Shown here piece after piece: positions 12,913-25,862 of a DNA stretch of 64,000 nucleotides. Origin of the DNA: Cryptomeria japonica (Eukaryota > Streptophyta > Pinopsida > Cupressales > Cupressaceae); assembly GCF_030272615.1 (NCBI RefSeq), contig NC_081415.1:601049644-601113643 (forward strand). The letters run 5' to 3'. A program made the position numbers and the translations under genes. Positions within the stretch are counted from its first letter, which is position 1. Every line of letters begins with the position of its first letter. The notes beneath the pieces are model-generated. The model ran no database searches, was not told the origin of the DNA, and saw only the letters and a list, made by a program, of their open reading frames with translations.

Positions 12913-13511
12913 GTTGGAGTTCTATAGAAGGGGATTTAGAGAGGTTGAACAGCTATATATATGTGACAAGGGATTTGCATATGAGGAGAATCAAACCAAT
13001 ATATCAAGGCAGCCATTGAAATACCAGGTTTTCTATCTATGGTCATTGTATTAGAAAATCATTACTTCATTGCATCATTTTCTATTATGATTATATCATG
13101 AAATATTTGGAGGTTGCATATGTTTAATGGAGATATAATTTGCATATTCCACATTCAACATTGATCAGCCATTTAGCTTTCATGCCAATTGTTTGCTTAA
13201 ATGCCTAATGGCTGTAGGTGTACTGTGGGATGCATGACAAGTGTTTGTCTTAATGTCAACTAGCTGTACTAGTTAATTTCAGTCATTACATATGTGTGGA
13301 AAGGTCTAAAACAGCTAGTATATCATTTCTATAACAACTTTGCATTGTTAGAAGCTTTCCATAACTTCATTTGCAGCCTACAAACCCAAAGAAGACAAAT
13401 AAAGAATTCACTACAGCGGCTTCAAACATTGTATGCCAAATGTTTGACAATATTCCTTGGTGTTCATATAAGCAAAACAGGGTCAGATTAGCCAAGGGAT
13501 ATTACACAAAA

Positions 13512-16247
13512 CTCTCGTTCAGGAACAGTTGCATATACTTCTCACATCGTCAAGTGTTGTTGCCAATGAGACCATTATATTCAGCCTTATGGATTCTCTT
13601 TAAGTAGCTTGGAAATTACACAGTGTAACAGCAGAATACAACATCAATAATAAATTATCTATAACTGCAAGTAACAGCAATAGATAACAAGGGGACAATG
13701 TACATGGGAAGGAATCTAAAGTTACTAAAAGTTGCAACCTCTGATTGATATTGTTTCAAAATAATAGTAAATAACTATTTTAACTTCTTCAAATATTTCT
13801 TTGTGGCTTAAATCAAAACATAACTACTTGGTATTAACTATACCTAAACTCAGGTACCACCTAAGCTGCCTCCTGACTGGATAACTTTGTATATCATTCT
13901 CAGCAGCAGTTGGAATTTTTACAGTGATCTTCTATATGGCACTATGTGTTGAATTTGCAGACCATGGTAAGTAGATTCTGCTCTCAGAAAATTAGCTCTT
14001 AACTGTAATGTAGCTTAAAATGAAAAGCTCCAATCAAAGCAGCAGATCTCAGTATTGCCATTACACATACACAGCGTGCTGAAAATATGGACAACATATA
14101 CTCATAAATCTGAACCCTCAATATTGCATCTATCTTCAATTAAAATTGAAAAGAATTACACTGCACTAGCTTGACACTCAAATATGTGTTCTCGATCTGT
14201 TTTGATGGTGCAGTCCAGGTCTCTTTTTCAGAATAAGAGAACTTCAGGGTTTACAATAAAATAATCCCCATCTTAATGGAGCACCTAGGCTATGAGAAGA
14301 GAAATCCTAATTTTAAAAACTAAAGCAGAAAAGCTTCTAAAGGAAAAAAGTGTAATTCTAAAATATGATTAGCAGCTAGCCACAGAATTCAGAATCCAAT
14401 CTTAATATAAGGAAAACAAGTGTTGTCATGTTAAAAGATACAATAACTGTATCCTGCTAAAAATAAGAAAGCAAAAGTAACAAAAAATATAAAATTGAAT
14501 TCTGTGCTAAATTTGGTGAGTGCGTTCTGGTGAAGAACAACTGCCAAGAAACAGGTACAGAAAACTAATAGCAGGCTTCAGATAAAAGGATATTTTGTTG
14601 CTTCATTAGCTGTTCGTGCTGAAGTTCTTGATATTTTATTAAAGTTTTCCCCTAGAAGAAGTTACTTCTATTATATGTTCCTGAACTGTGAATATTTTCA
14701 AAGTAATTATTTGATTGAATTCATTTTCTATGTTGTTCTTGGCTTATATCAATACTGAAAGTTTACACTGATAATGCTATTATTTTTGGAAAGTGGGCAA
14801 ATTATTTAATTCTAAATCACAAGAGTTGCAGCACAACATAAATATAGATTAACTGCCTTCCAACAGGTAGCCTAGCAGTAAAGTTGGATAACCAAGATTA
14901 ACCAGGTAATATAATACAGACTGCCTGCCCCATCAATATTTCCATGATAAACTAAAGTAAAATTAAAAATCAATAAAAGCTTCGACAATATCCAGCTTAC
15001 AACTACTCTGTAAACTAACATAGTCTATCCAAAGTTACACTATGATTTAGATAACAACAAAAGCATTGCAGACATGCCTCCTTATCAGCTCAAACATGAT
15101 TAAAAAACCAATGCCTAGCAGTAAACTAGATGTCAAACGTGACACAGGGCCTATCCCAATGAAAGTTTTAGCCTGCTTTAACACCTGCTGGGTAGCTCGA
15201 GCTTCACCTAGGTTGTTGCAGCTTATTCAAGGCCCCAGTTAAAACCAAAACTAGAATTTCCCGTGGCATCAGGACACAACACTCTGGTTCCGGTTGGATC
15301 CAGATTTTCCATGCATCTGTATTCAATTTGACCCAAGGATGATTTAGGTAGACTGTTTTACTTTGTGAGCTTATCAGCATTCCTTTCATTTGGTGATTAT
15401 TTCGGTGATTCTCCCAATGTTTTATTTCCGTCTTGAAAATTATTGGTTTCTTATCATTTGATTTTTTAAATATTTTATAATTTAATGAATCTGTCTTCCA
15501 CAAGTATGCATCCCTGGGGTTGTGTGTGATGTCGCTGATGTGCCACCGATGTGCCAGAGTTAAAATGAATGTCCCAATTTCTCAAGACTGGACAGCCTGC
15601 TCCATTTGGTGCATAAAAATATAAAAGACAACTTTTAAAGGAAAATATGCTAAAACCCCCTTCAAAGCTAAAAAGGGGGTGTCATTGCAAATTCAACACA
15701 CTATTTATTTATTAAAATTTTAGCTGTCTTTACTTTGTTTAATCTATTTTAATAGCTGTCATTTCATTGTACCCCTTCTATCTCCAAATTTCAGCTGCCT
15801 TAACTTTGTTTAATCTATTTTAGTAGCTGTCACTTCATTGTCTCACATCCCCGTCCCAAAAGTTCGGAGAAACACTGGTAAACGTAGATTAAATAAAGAG
15901 AGAAGATGCTGATGTGCCACTCTAGTATTAATGAGGATTTACCTTTGGAGATGCTCAATGGGCAGGTCTCAATACCCTTTATTGAAGGCATGACTTATCA
16001 TATCACAGATCAAATCCACTCATTTCAAATGTTTGTGTATCCTTTATCAGTCTTGACCTCTTGTTTTTTTTCTGCTATTTTTATGCTGATAATGATTAAT
16101 GTTTTGTATATCATAAAACCAGGAGATGGGCGAAAAATCATTTTAATAATATCAAGGAAGCGTTTTCTTTAAGTTATATGCATATAGAAAATGAAGATAC
16201 ATCTTGTGTATATAAATGATGAAAATTGCTTTCCTTTTTTTGTGAAG
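13512..16247. other. Non-coding stretch upstream of RAD5-like exons
   Basis: Probably intronic. I searched it for the expected preceding RAD5 coding block (the LKAGGVGINLTAASNA region) and did not find it. It holds a direct repeat of about 50 bp (TTTACTTTGTTTAATCTATTTTAATAGCTGTCATTTCATTGT-like) at about 15721-15770 and 15793-15841. Small open frames here have no recognisable content. Confidence 0.55.
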
Positions 16248-16635
16248 GATCCTTGGTGGAACCCAGCTGTTGAGGAGCAGGCTATAATGCGCATTCATCG
16301 CATTGGCCAAACGAAATCAGTTTCGATCAAACGTTTTATTATGAAGGTGCATCACTGAGTAACATATTACTTGAATGTTGCTTCTGAACATTAGATTCGA
16401 CATTTACTTGGCATCTTTGTTTAGACAGTTCTTTACATATCTTACAGAGATAGTTATTGTTATAACTAAATGGATATGACCATTTGATAGACTTTCTTTA
16501 ACTTCCATGCAGGATACTGTAGAAGAGAGGATGCAGCAGGTTCAAGCACGTAAGCAACGGATGATTTCTGGAGCATTGACAGACCAAGAGGTTCGATCTG
16601 CACGGATTGAGGAGCTGAAAATGCTGTTTACGTGA
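16248..16635 (+). CDS. RAD5A: RAD5/HLTF-like SNF2 helicase, last two exons (3' end of gene)
   Basis: Two in-phase exons. Exon A is 16248-16346 (33 codons), preceded by a pyrimidine-rich acceptor (TTTTTTTGTGAAG) and followed by the donor AAG/GTGCAT. Exon B is 16513-16635 (40 codons and TGA), preceded by CATGCAG. Exon A encodes [20 protein letters not shown], the SNF2 helicase motif VI region with the arginine of HRIGQ. Exon B encodes [20 protein letters not shown] and ends EELKMLFT, the C-terminus I know from plant RAD5A. RAD5 proteins are DNA-dependent ATPases and ubiquitin ligases in error-free post-replication repair in the nucleus. The HIRAN, helicase N-terminal and RING parts are not in the window, so the gene either has a very long upstream intron or is a fragment. 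Splice sites and frame are intact. The paralogue assignment is by C-terminal resemblance only. Confidence 0.85.
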
Positions 16636-18329
16636 TGGTGTGATCAAGATCTACCGTTTTCAACAGTTGCGGATGTTAGTAACGTGTAAATGTTTGTTAT
16701 ATTATTAGTTGATTTCTTGACCTTTTCCTCAAGATAAAGTATACTGTCTCACTTATGGTTGAGGAAACTTTCAAGAAAATGGACGATAAAGATACAAAGC
16801 TTGCAAAAAAGAGCTCAACATTTAAGGGTATCATGCTATTACTTGGTGGGGACTTCATGTTCTGGAGTTTTAAGCCTTAACAATTCTATGAATAAGGTTG
16901 AGCATGGAGGTTTGTGGAAATGGGAGCTGATAATTAAAGGACGAAGTTCGACCTCCTCCTTGCAAACTAGAAAGGCCATGTAAAGTATGTAACGATACGC
17001 AACCTAAATAGAAGAGTTACGAATATTTCAAGGAAAATGTATCTCGCCCCTTTTTTATTATGTAATTTTTACGATTCAAGTTATTCTTCAGGGTGCCCGT
17101 TGTATTTTACTTACCTATAATCGAAAATCTGTCTGGAAATGTTGGGCAGTCAACATTGAATCTTTATGTCAATCGTCTACTTTGGTTGCCCTTACCGGTG
17201 GTAGGATGCCCAACTCATAAGAGACAAGCTTATGGTTTAGAACTGAATTGCGGAGTTCAAAGATACCACAAGGATATGAAAATGCAAGATTTGGAAATAG
17301 AATATTCAGTGGCATTTTTCTTGCAAAGTTATTTATTCCTTTGAGGTTACTCGTTGGATACTTGTGTCTAAGTGACTTGTTTTCTCAAAGTTCAGAGTTG
17401 TAATTTTTCTGTAAGCTTGGTTTGAAGTTAGGTTTCACTTACGGGGAGGTATTTTAGGTAATGTATTAACTTGGTAGAAGACTATAGAGCAATCACGATT
17501 GATACAACAAATTAAGACTGTCCATGACATTAAAATTTAATTGAGCTATGTTGGTGCCTGGCGATGCTCACTGTCTAGAATTCAACTGGATGTGGCAGCT
17601 TGCAGGGAACTGAGAGTACACTAAAATCACTAGTTAAATCATGTCCCCTAAGTTGGCTGGATGCCAACATCACAATTTAACCAATTTAATTTACTTAAAA
17701 AATTATGCTACAAACATTTAAAAAAAGATTCCGGCATTTTGATTTGCGGGGCAAATTACTTGAATGCAAGGCTGGTAAATGTTTCAACTTATAGAACTAT
17801 CACAATATTTTAAGAAATATCTTCAAAATTTTGAACAATGAATCAGAACTTAGGATCAGTAGAAATGGAATCCCATATATCTGATATATTTTTCCAATGC
17901 TTATAAAATTTGAACTAAACACCCAATAATTTTTGGGATTTCTAGCATCAGTTACGATTGAATTCGTAATTGTTCATCAATGATCTGTAAATGGATCAGA
18001 ACATGAGTTTGTTGCACTTCAACTCTAAATAAAAGTTCAATCATATTTTGATGGCACCCAAATTGAATGTTTTTATTTGTATGGATTTCTCTTGAAAAAG
18101 TGCAATTTTTAAAATTATCACGATTCAACTAAGTATTCAAAAGTTTACCGATAAACTATTCACAAAGTTTGAAACTTTACCGTTATCAGCATTTGTTTAT
18201 TGGCCATTCTTGCTTACTTAAGTAAACCACAACCGCTAAAAAAGGCAAGCTACCGTACCCATGGCAACAAGAGATAGCAAATAACACTATATGGAGGCCA
18301 ACTACATGTAAACTATGTAAAGAAAACTA
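16636..18329. other. 3' flank of RAD5-like gene, non-coding
   Basis: It begins with the probable 3' UTR of the RAD5-like gene; several AT-rich candidates for polyadenylation signals follow but none is decisive. Small open frames at 16759-17344 show no recognisable domain. It ends at the insertion site of the helicase-carrying retroelement. Confidence 0.5.
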
Positions 18330-18593
18330 TGTAAAGATTAAACGAGCAGAGAAAACAAAACCAAGAACATAATAAAAGCAGATAACAAGAGAGAGAACAA
18401 GAGACAACACATGATTTATAGTGGTTTGGCAAATGCCTACATCCACTCTCAAGTAGAGAATTATCTTATTAACCAAATATCCAATTACACACAATTCATA
18501 GATTGCACACATTTATACATTCATATTCAAATATGAATCAAAGAGTCGAGGGAGCTAAAAGGTCATGTGACCGTTGGGCTTCACATCCCAACA
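18330..18593 (-). repeat. 3' LTR of the helicase-carrying element
   Basis: On the minus strand it starts TGTTGGGATGTGAAGCCC and ends TAATCTTTACA. It has the usual TG...CA ends and is 264 bp long. It matches 20670-20920 along its whole length. Confidence 0.88.
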
Positions 18594-18828
18594 ATCTCCC
18601 CTGTGAAGACCAATTGACACAACCATGCATTGTGACATCCATGCTTACATTTCAAAACTCACATTACAACCAGCCCGCAAGACTTTAACCTTGCGAACTC
18701 TTGTTCACATACGTTGTGGATACGCCTTCTCAGTCAGAATTAGAAACTCTTTCATCCAACACATCTCGTTCAGGCATGAAGAGTCTTGACGCATCAATTC
18801 TCATGGTTGCCTCACTGCCCACATCAGT

Positions 18829-19600
<772 letters not shown>

Positions 19601-19852
19601 CTAACAGATTCCACCCGACGTCAACTCCACATCCAACTGCTCCTCGCACATGACATCAACAACATGCTCTTTTGTCACACACGCAGTATGGAATGTTATC
19701 TTCAACATAACTTCACACAACACCATAGGCTCATGAACTCTCATATGACTGCCAAAGTCTCGTCCCTTTTGACAAATTGTGAGAGAGTTCTAGTTGCCCG
19801 CCACTACGGAGATCATACACTACCTTGCTTCTTCGACTTCTGAAATTTGAGT

Positions 19853-20600
19853 TCAACACATGGTATCCCTATCCATCTCATTCTTTCGAGCTTTATGAAC
19901 ACTCGCGGTTGGACTCTCCTTTGTACTTACCAAAACCACGACTTCTGCAAAGTCCTCTGAAGCCTTACCAGGGCCAACATTATTTACATAAATGACTTTT
20001 GCTTCTGATTGTGTGCCATTGAAAACTCCCAACACCTCTGGAAACATGGGCATCGTGAGACTTTGACCACCTTGCTTCTCCATGACATTGTCGTTTGGAC
20101 TCCACTCCTGGTTCTCCTTCAACGAAGGAAACATCAACATGTCATCAATGGCGTGTGCAATAAATTCTGCTTGCTTTGGGCCATCTGTGGGAATCCTCTC
20201 ATCGTTCAACAAAATGAACTCCCCAGTTCTTTACGTATTATTCTGCAACATGGGTTCAACCATTTCTGCAATCTCCATCTCGAAGGGTTGTTTATTCTTC
20301 GAGGCCTCTACAATTTCATCCAAGTCATTTTCCGATTCTTCTTCTTGGCAAGGCATCTCTTCTTCATTTTTCAAGCCATCCCACCAATGTACGTGATGCT
20401 TCATTTTAGCCTTCACTTGCACAATTTTACCCTCCACCGAGTCTAAATTTGCAAGAAATTCTTCGATGACTGAATCAGTGTCTTCATCTTTTAGTTGCCT
20501 TTCAGCCTTCTTGAAAGACCAACAATTTCTTTTGACGTGGCTTCGCTTGCCACAATACCAACAACTAGTTTCTCTAATTTTGAACTTCTACATCTTCTTG
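19853..20600 (-). pseudogene. Gag remnant with CCHC zinc knuckle
   Basis: On the minus strand, CWYCGKRSHVKRNC (about 20525-20567) is a complete C-x2-C-x4-H-x4-C knuckle. It is followed by an acidic region (VIEEFLANLDSVEGKIVQVK, EEEMPCQEEESENDLDE) and then, after a stop, about 119 residues (19853-20212) with no known domain. The position after the primer site and the knuckle identify it as the gag part of the host element. Confidence 0.7.
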
Positions 20601-20669
20601 AGAATTTTCAATCCTCTATCTATCTACCTTTCCATCTCTGCTCAAGCCAACTGTGGCTTTGATGCCAAT

Positions 20670-20920
20670 TGTAAAGATTATACAAGCAGAGAAAACAAAT
20701 AAAAGAACAAAATAAAAGCAGATAACAAGAGACAACACACGATTTATGGTGGTTCGGCAAATGCCTACATTCACTCTCAAGTAGGGAATTATCTTATCAA
20801 CCAAATATCAAATACACAGTTCATAGACTGCACACATATTTATACATTCATATTCAAGTATGAATCGAAGAATTGAGGGAGCGAAAAGGTCAAGTGACCG
20901 TTGGGCTTCACATCTCAACA
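20670..20920 (-). repeat. 5' LTR of the helicase-carrying element
   Basis: 251 bp, matching 18330-18593. On the minus strand it ends ...TAATCTTTACA and is followed by AT and the primer site TGGCATCAAAGCC (plus-strand 20655-20667). Confidence 0.85.
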
Positions 20921-21875
20921 AACTAGTGGTGCCTTACACTCTTACGAGATACCCTAGCATGCTTGCACTGAACACTTGATTGCTCCGCCTTCACTCATTG
21001 TTAAAGATATTACCATAAAGCAAATGTAATTAATGCTATTATAACATGATTTGTTGACAAAATTTAAAAAAGCTAGGAGTTAGATACTAACTTTGGGCAA
21101 GATAATGAAATCATGGAGGGTGTTCTTGTATATGTTTTTCTAGATCTTACCAACTATGTTTGTTGTAAGAGAATCCTACTCCGTTCCCACATTGGCTAAA
21201 TAATTTGTAGCATTCACACCACCTATTTCATAAAATAGTTAAAACATTAGTTAGGACTGAATTGTTTTTGTAGAGTAATTGACACTATTAGGGAGTCTTT
21301 CTCAATGAACACGTTTTTGAAATTGAGAGATTTGTACTTATTTGTGTTATTAATTTTCACAATACAATAGTTTTATTGCTAAAGAATAAAAGTTCTCAAA
21401 ACAATAGTTTTATTGCTAAAGAATAAAGGTTCTCAATACAATAGTTTTATTGGTGAAGAATAAAAAGATTCACAATACATAAACTAACATTTGAATCTCT
21501 CAAAATAACTATAGAAACCCATCAATATATAACTTATACTCTCTTTTGAAAAACACAATATAACTATTTTTACATCAAAAGATATCATATTTGTTCATCA
21601 TTTCACTTTAAAATTTATTATATTATTATGTTATAATTAATATTAAATTATTATTATATTATGATATTGTAATTAATATTAAATTATTAGTAAGAGATGA
21701 TTATATTATTATGTTTTAATATGTAAATTATTAAATTTTATTATTATAATATTTTTATTGTATATTTCTTCTTGTCCTTGTATTCTTGCACTTTATGTAG
21801 GGACATTTCAATCCCATAATTAATAATATTAGATTGAGATAATTAGAAGTTAATTGATTGCATGATGGAAATAAA
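20921..21875. other. AT-rich non-coding stretch with 43-bp tandem repeat
   Basis: No gene. At 21361-21480 an AATAGTTTTATTGCTAAAGAATAAA-type unit of about 43 bp is repeated three times. From 21600 to 21780 the sequence is almost pure A/T with many TTATTA and AATTAATATTAAATTATTA segments. Confidence 0.65.
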
Positions 21876-22375
21876 CAAATTGATTAATGTGTTAAAACTC
21901 ATAGCGAGTGGTAGTTGAGAGGTGGAAGTGAAGATATAGAGTATTAAATAATTAAAAATATTTAATTGAGTGCATGAGAGGACAAAATAAATAAAACTAA
22001 ATTAAAAATAAATAATTTTTTTTTTTCACACATTAAGTGTCACAAACACGTCAAATTGAATGCTTGTAGTTTTTATTGACGAACATCTTTGCATTCATAT
22101 GTGAGTATAAACATCATAGAACTAATTGCATGATTGATTGATGTGTTAAATTTAGAGAGTTGAATTGAGAGGTGGAAGTGAAGATATAATTAGTATTAAA
22201 TAATTTAAAATTAGTTAATTGAGTGCATGGAAGGAGAAAATAAATAAAACTTAATTAAAAAATAATAAAATGGTTTTTTGCTTTTTATGCATTTGAGTGT
22301 TCCACATACGCCAAATTCAATGTTTCTAGTTTTTATTGATGGACATCTTTGTATTCATATTTAAGTATAATAGGC
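21876..22375. repeat. Diverged tandem duplication, about 250 bp per copy
   Basis: Both copies contain, in order, GATTAATGTGTTAAA, GAGAGGTGGAAGTGAAGATA, TAATTGAGTGCATG, AAAATAAATAAAAC, an oligo-T run, GAGTGT or AAGTGT, TTGTAGTTTTTATTGA and GACATCTTTG. Copy 1 starts near 21876 and copy 2 near 22126. Neither has coding potential. Confidence 0.7.
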
Positions 22376-22629
22376 CTTCGACGTAACAATTGATCAATAA
22401 GAACTATAAGTTATAATAACTAAATATCCTAATAATTTGAAAATTGATCTTAGTAGTTAACTAAGGTCTACAAATTGTCAAATTAAGATTGTAAAAATAA
22501 ATTTGCAATTTTTGTTTGAGCAACAAGCTTAGAATTAGTCATAATCAACAATTAGATATTTATGAAACTCAAACTTGCAATCAATGAGACACAAGATACT
22601 ATGCATTGCAACACATTTTTTTTCACACT

Positions 22630-23018
22630 CTCTAGCAGAGGTAAGTGTTTCTCTTTAGAGAGTGGATAAAGAAATATGTGGACTAATTCCTCTTAGTAGT
22701 AGATGAATTAAAAACTTGTGAGAGAAGTTGAATGACAAGTGTGCACAATGATTTTGGAGGTCTATATATTCACCACCAATTAAATGGCTTGGTTGATGTC
22801 AAAGTATGCCTAGTAATCCTTGCCAAAGACTTGTAGCCTTCTAGTTCTATAAAATTAATCCACTCAACTTTGATCAATGGAGCTTCATTTGGAATAAACA
22901 TCTTTTTAAAGGCTTTCATGAGGCCATTCCTCACCTCATGGTCATCAATGGAAACAATTCTATTGAGTTGGATTAAAAGCGTACACAACAATGTATAAAG
23001 GGGTGTAAAAATTCTCAC
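22630..23018 (-). pseudogene. hAT transposase C-terminal scrap
   Basis: On the minus strand, 22770-23018 encodes a short frame with DHEVRNGLMKAFKKMFIPN. Downstream (about 22645-22720) SSTTKRN, a stop, then STYFFIHSLKRN match the C-terminal hAT signature also seen near 6150 and 8230. Only the last part of the transposase is left. Confidence 0.6.
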
Positions 23019-23971
23019 CTTTATTGGATGGTGGTGTGTGTTGATGTTTAAACTCTTATCCTGCTATTAAACTTGTGCTCATAGAGGGCGGGGATAACTT
23101 TAAGAAAGCACCCCCTCAGCAAAAGTGTAAAACCTTGGCGAATCAGGCGTCATTTTGGTGGGGGGGGGGGGAATATTCATATTGATGGCGAATTTTTTTT
23201 TCAAAGTAGGAAAAAGAATTAATTTGTATTGGCAATTTTTTTTCTATGGTATGAAATTTCCATAAAATTCTGGTGAATAATACCTTGTTCTGTGGGGAAA
23301 ATATATATTGTAGGAGGCGAATGTTTTTCGTTTAAAGGAACAAATATATGTGTATGGGAGAAAATTTTTACGTTGGAGGAAAAATTATTTAAGTGTATTG
23401 ACGATTTTTATCCACCGTTTGAAAATGATTTAATTTGTTTGGCTAATGTTTCATTATTTATGGAAAAATATATATTTTATTGGTGATTTCATGAATTCAT
23501 TGCCATTAATAGACAAGGCACATCACATCACATCACATCACATTGAGTCCGGACTTTGCACATGTATCGATAAGCGCGACCTCATTGGCACGTCACACGT
23601 ACCTAAAATCCATTAATGATTTTAAACCGTTCGATGATCGTAGATCAATGACTAAAGTTTTATTTCGGCCCAAATTTTTGAAGAGAACATAGTTCTCCAG
23701 AAAGTGCCCAGAATGGAATTGGATTCAATAGACATGTATCAAGTGCCACAGTCGATAATGTTGGTCATTTAATATATGTCTTGTCACTAATTGCAATCTA
23801 CTCTGCCCCCACGACTTCCAATATGGTATTTGGTACTGGTTTAGAGCTGTTTCCAATTTCACACACTAGTGCAATTATGGGAAAGATTTGCAGAGATATA
23901 TAAAAGATTTAAATTTTTTTAAAGGAATTAATATGGTTAGAGAAGGAATTATTACAATCAAGAGCTTCAAC
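23019..23971. other. Intergenic region with homopolymer G and CACAT microsatellite
   Basis: No gene. It has a G run (about 23159-23171), a CACAT pentamer repeat (23519-23545) and, at 23588-23601, two ACGT cores (GGCACGTCACACGTACC). The latter resemble plant bZIP or bHLH binding sites and lie upstream of the small gene at 24112. Binding is inference. Confidence 0.5.
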
Positions 23972-23980
23972 TATTTATAG
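23972..23980 (+). promoter_or_regulatory. TATA-like box of the small gene at 24112
   Basis: TATTTATAG in CAACTATTTATAGACGATC, 130 bases before the ATG at 24112. This spacing allows a leader of about 100 bases. It is the best core-promoter match in the region. Confidence 0.45.
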
Positions 23981-24111
23981 ACGATCTCTGCTTCTTTCAT
24001 CTTCAATTAGCCTTCAGTAGATAAATCGTTGGAGCTCACGGTAGTTAAATTTTGCCTATGGTTTAGGTCTATAAGCTCAAGCTGTATAATTTGGTATTCT
24101 GATTTCTTAAG

Positions 24112-24681
24112 ATGGACACTCCTATCCGCTTGAGAAGCATTTCTGCGGAAGACCAGAGGGCCCTTTTGGGCTCCGTTAGAGACCCAACCCTCCAATCAGT
24201 CTGTAAGGAGGTTGGGATGTTCACTAATGAGGCTGTGAGGATGGTGTTGGGCAGAGAGTTTCTGCGAAATGAAAATAGATACCGTGTTAACACGGGCGTT
24301 ATGTCTCGGTTCTTGGCGTCTCTTCTGGACCTTAGAGGAGACAAGTTGGACATGTTGTTGATGTTAAGGAAGTTGTTTAAAGAAGACTTCCTTGGAGACG
24401 ACGTTACTGTTGTCGTCTTTGCAGAAGTAGGGGTGGGGATCCCTTGGGCGAATGAATTAACCAAGCTTCTCCTCCCTGACCAAACAATGGACAGGTAACA
24501 ATTTCTTTTGAACATGAATGCGGATCAGTTGACGTGTCATAGGAAATGGGCGCAAATTGGTAGGGACTTTATCTGGAAATGGTTTCTCTTGGATGACTTT
24601 CCAGACTATAGTTGGCTTGAAGAATTTTCACAACTTATAATGTCTGAAGAATTCTACATAGAGGGAGGGCAATATTCTTAG
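24112..24681 (+). pseudogene. Unrecognised small gene, 189 codons with one in-frame TAA
   Basis: The ATG at 24112 opens a 128-codon frame that stops at TAA 24496-24498. The same frame then stays open for another 60 codons to TAG 24679-24681. The part after the stop has normal protein character (CHRKWAQIGRDFIWKWFLLD, DYSWLEEFSQLIMSEEFYI), which suggests the TAA is a recent break or a short-isoform end. The product would be soluble, with no signal peptide, membrane segment or known motif that I recognise. Codon composition is richer in G and C than the surroundings. CAG/GTAAC at the stop is a good splice donor, but no acceptor is needed to keep the frame. A TATA-like box lies upstream and a decayed relative lies at 25863-26314. 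Confidence 0.55.
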
Positions 24682-25862
24682 GGTAAACCATGAATGTGTC
24701 CACTGTCTGTGCCCTCGACCTGACCCCCTAGTAGTTTTGTTTTTTGGCCATTTCCTCGTAACCTCACTCATTTTGGTTTTATAGTTTTTAAGGGGCTCCG
24801 ACATGTAAAAATTGTAAATTTGTGATACATATATATTAACGCTAATTTTACAAATTCTAGTTTGTTTCAGTTTGGCTCTTATGGATATAAAAATGCTTTC
24901 TATTTCATTTTATTATTTGTTGCTGCCATCATACCATGTCAGGATACTTAGCATAATCATTATGTTTTGAAATAACTTAAATAGTTATTAATTTGTGTGG
25001 ATATAAGATTTAATTTTCACCTTAAAAAAATAGCAGATCTATTCTAATTTATTCTCTAAAGTTAAAGAACAAACTCAGTGTCACTTCTGAGACAACCTTT
25101 TCTAAAAGATATTTGAAGTTCTTGACAAGGAAGTATTTGAAAAAACATAATGTTAGGGATTGGCTGCAAGTGATAGCATCCAATAAGGATCACAATGTCT
25201 TAGCTCATACATTTTTTTTGGTCTATGAGCTACATTATTTTAATATTTTGTTAAACAATGGAAATAAATTTAATACTGTGATCTTTTTTATGTAATGTTT
25301 CTTCCTCTATATTTAATATATATAAAAAAATGAAGTTCGTTTCATTAATTATTTGTACATTGATTATCATTGATTATAAATATAAAAAAAAGATGTTTAT
25401 CTCGTGAAAAACAAGTGAATTTAAAGTCCAACTAACTTGTAATTTTTTCTGCATAATTTCAATATAAAAAAAAAGTCCAACTAACTAGGTATATGTACAT
25501 TGAACATCGAAAAATACATGTCATTGAACACCGACACAAAATAAAGGCTATGGTCCATGGGACGATGAAGTGTCAGGTGACGTGGCGTTTGGGTGGCAAA
25601 AATCCTATGTATAATGAGACCCATGAGAATTGACAACGAATATGTAGTGATATTGCCTTATGGTACAAACATAACTGAAAGCGAATGGTTAACATTTAGC
25701 CTTTAGGCGGCTTTAATGCCGGCTTGTGCGGACGAATTGTGCAGTTGAACTAGTACATGCGAAGGAATGATGGCATAGTTTGTGATTAATGTCGATGGCC
25801 ACCGCCATTAGATGTCAAAAATTAGAATTGAGTGAGATGTGTTTAAAGCTTGGGTGGATTGG
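24682..25862. other. Non-coding spacer between the two related small genes
   Basis: AT-rich with short A and T runs. One 60-codon open frame (25113-25295) has no recognisable content. I see no repeat or element boundary here. Confidence 0.5.

Larger units (their letters stand above)
11836..13506 (+). mobile_element. Solo LTR, 1,671 bp, TSD CAAAA
   Basis: It starts TGTAATGTCCCC and ends GGGATATTACA, giving imperfect inverted ends (TGTAATGTCCC against TGTAATATCCC). The five bases CAAAA precede it (11831-11835) and follow it (13507-13511). TG...CA ends with a 5-bp duplication are the signature of an LTR retrotransposon insertion. No internal region, PBS or second LTR is present, so this is a solo LTR left by recombination. 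It contains a TATCCCACATTGG segment (about 12400), a palindrome pair and a GTGAACAGTGC array. Confidence 0.8.

Noticed and set aside
16759-17344. Short open frames downstream of the RAD5-like gene
   Set aside because: No recognisable domain; consistent with 3' UTR and flank by chance.
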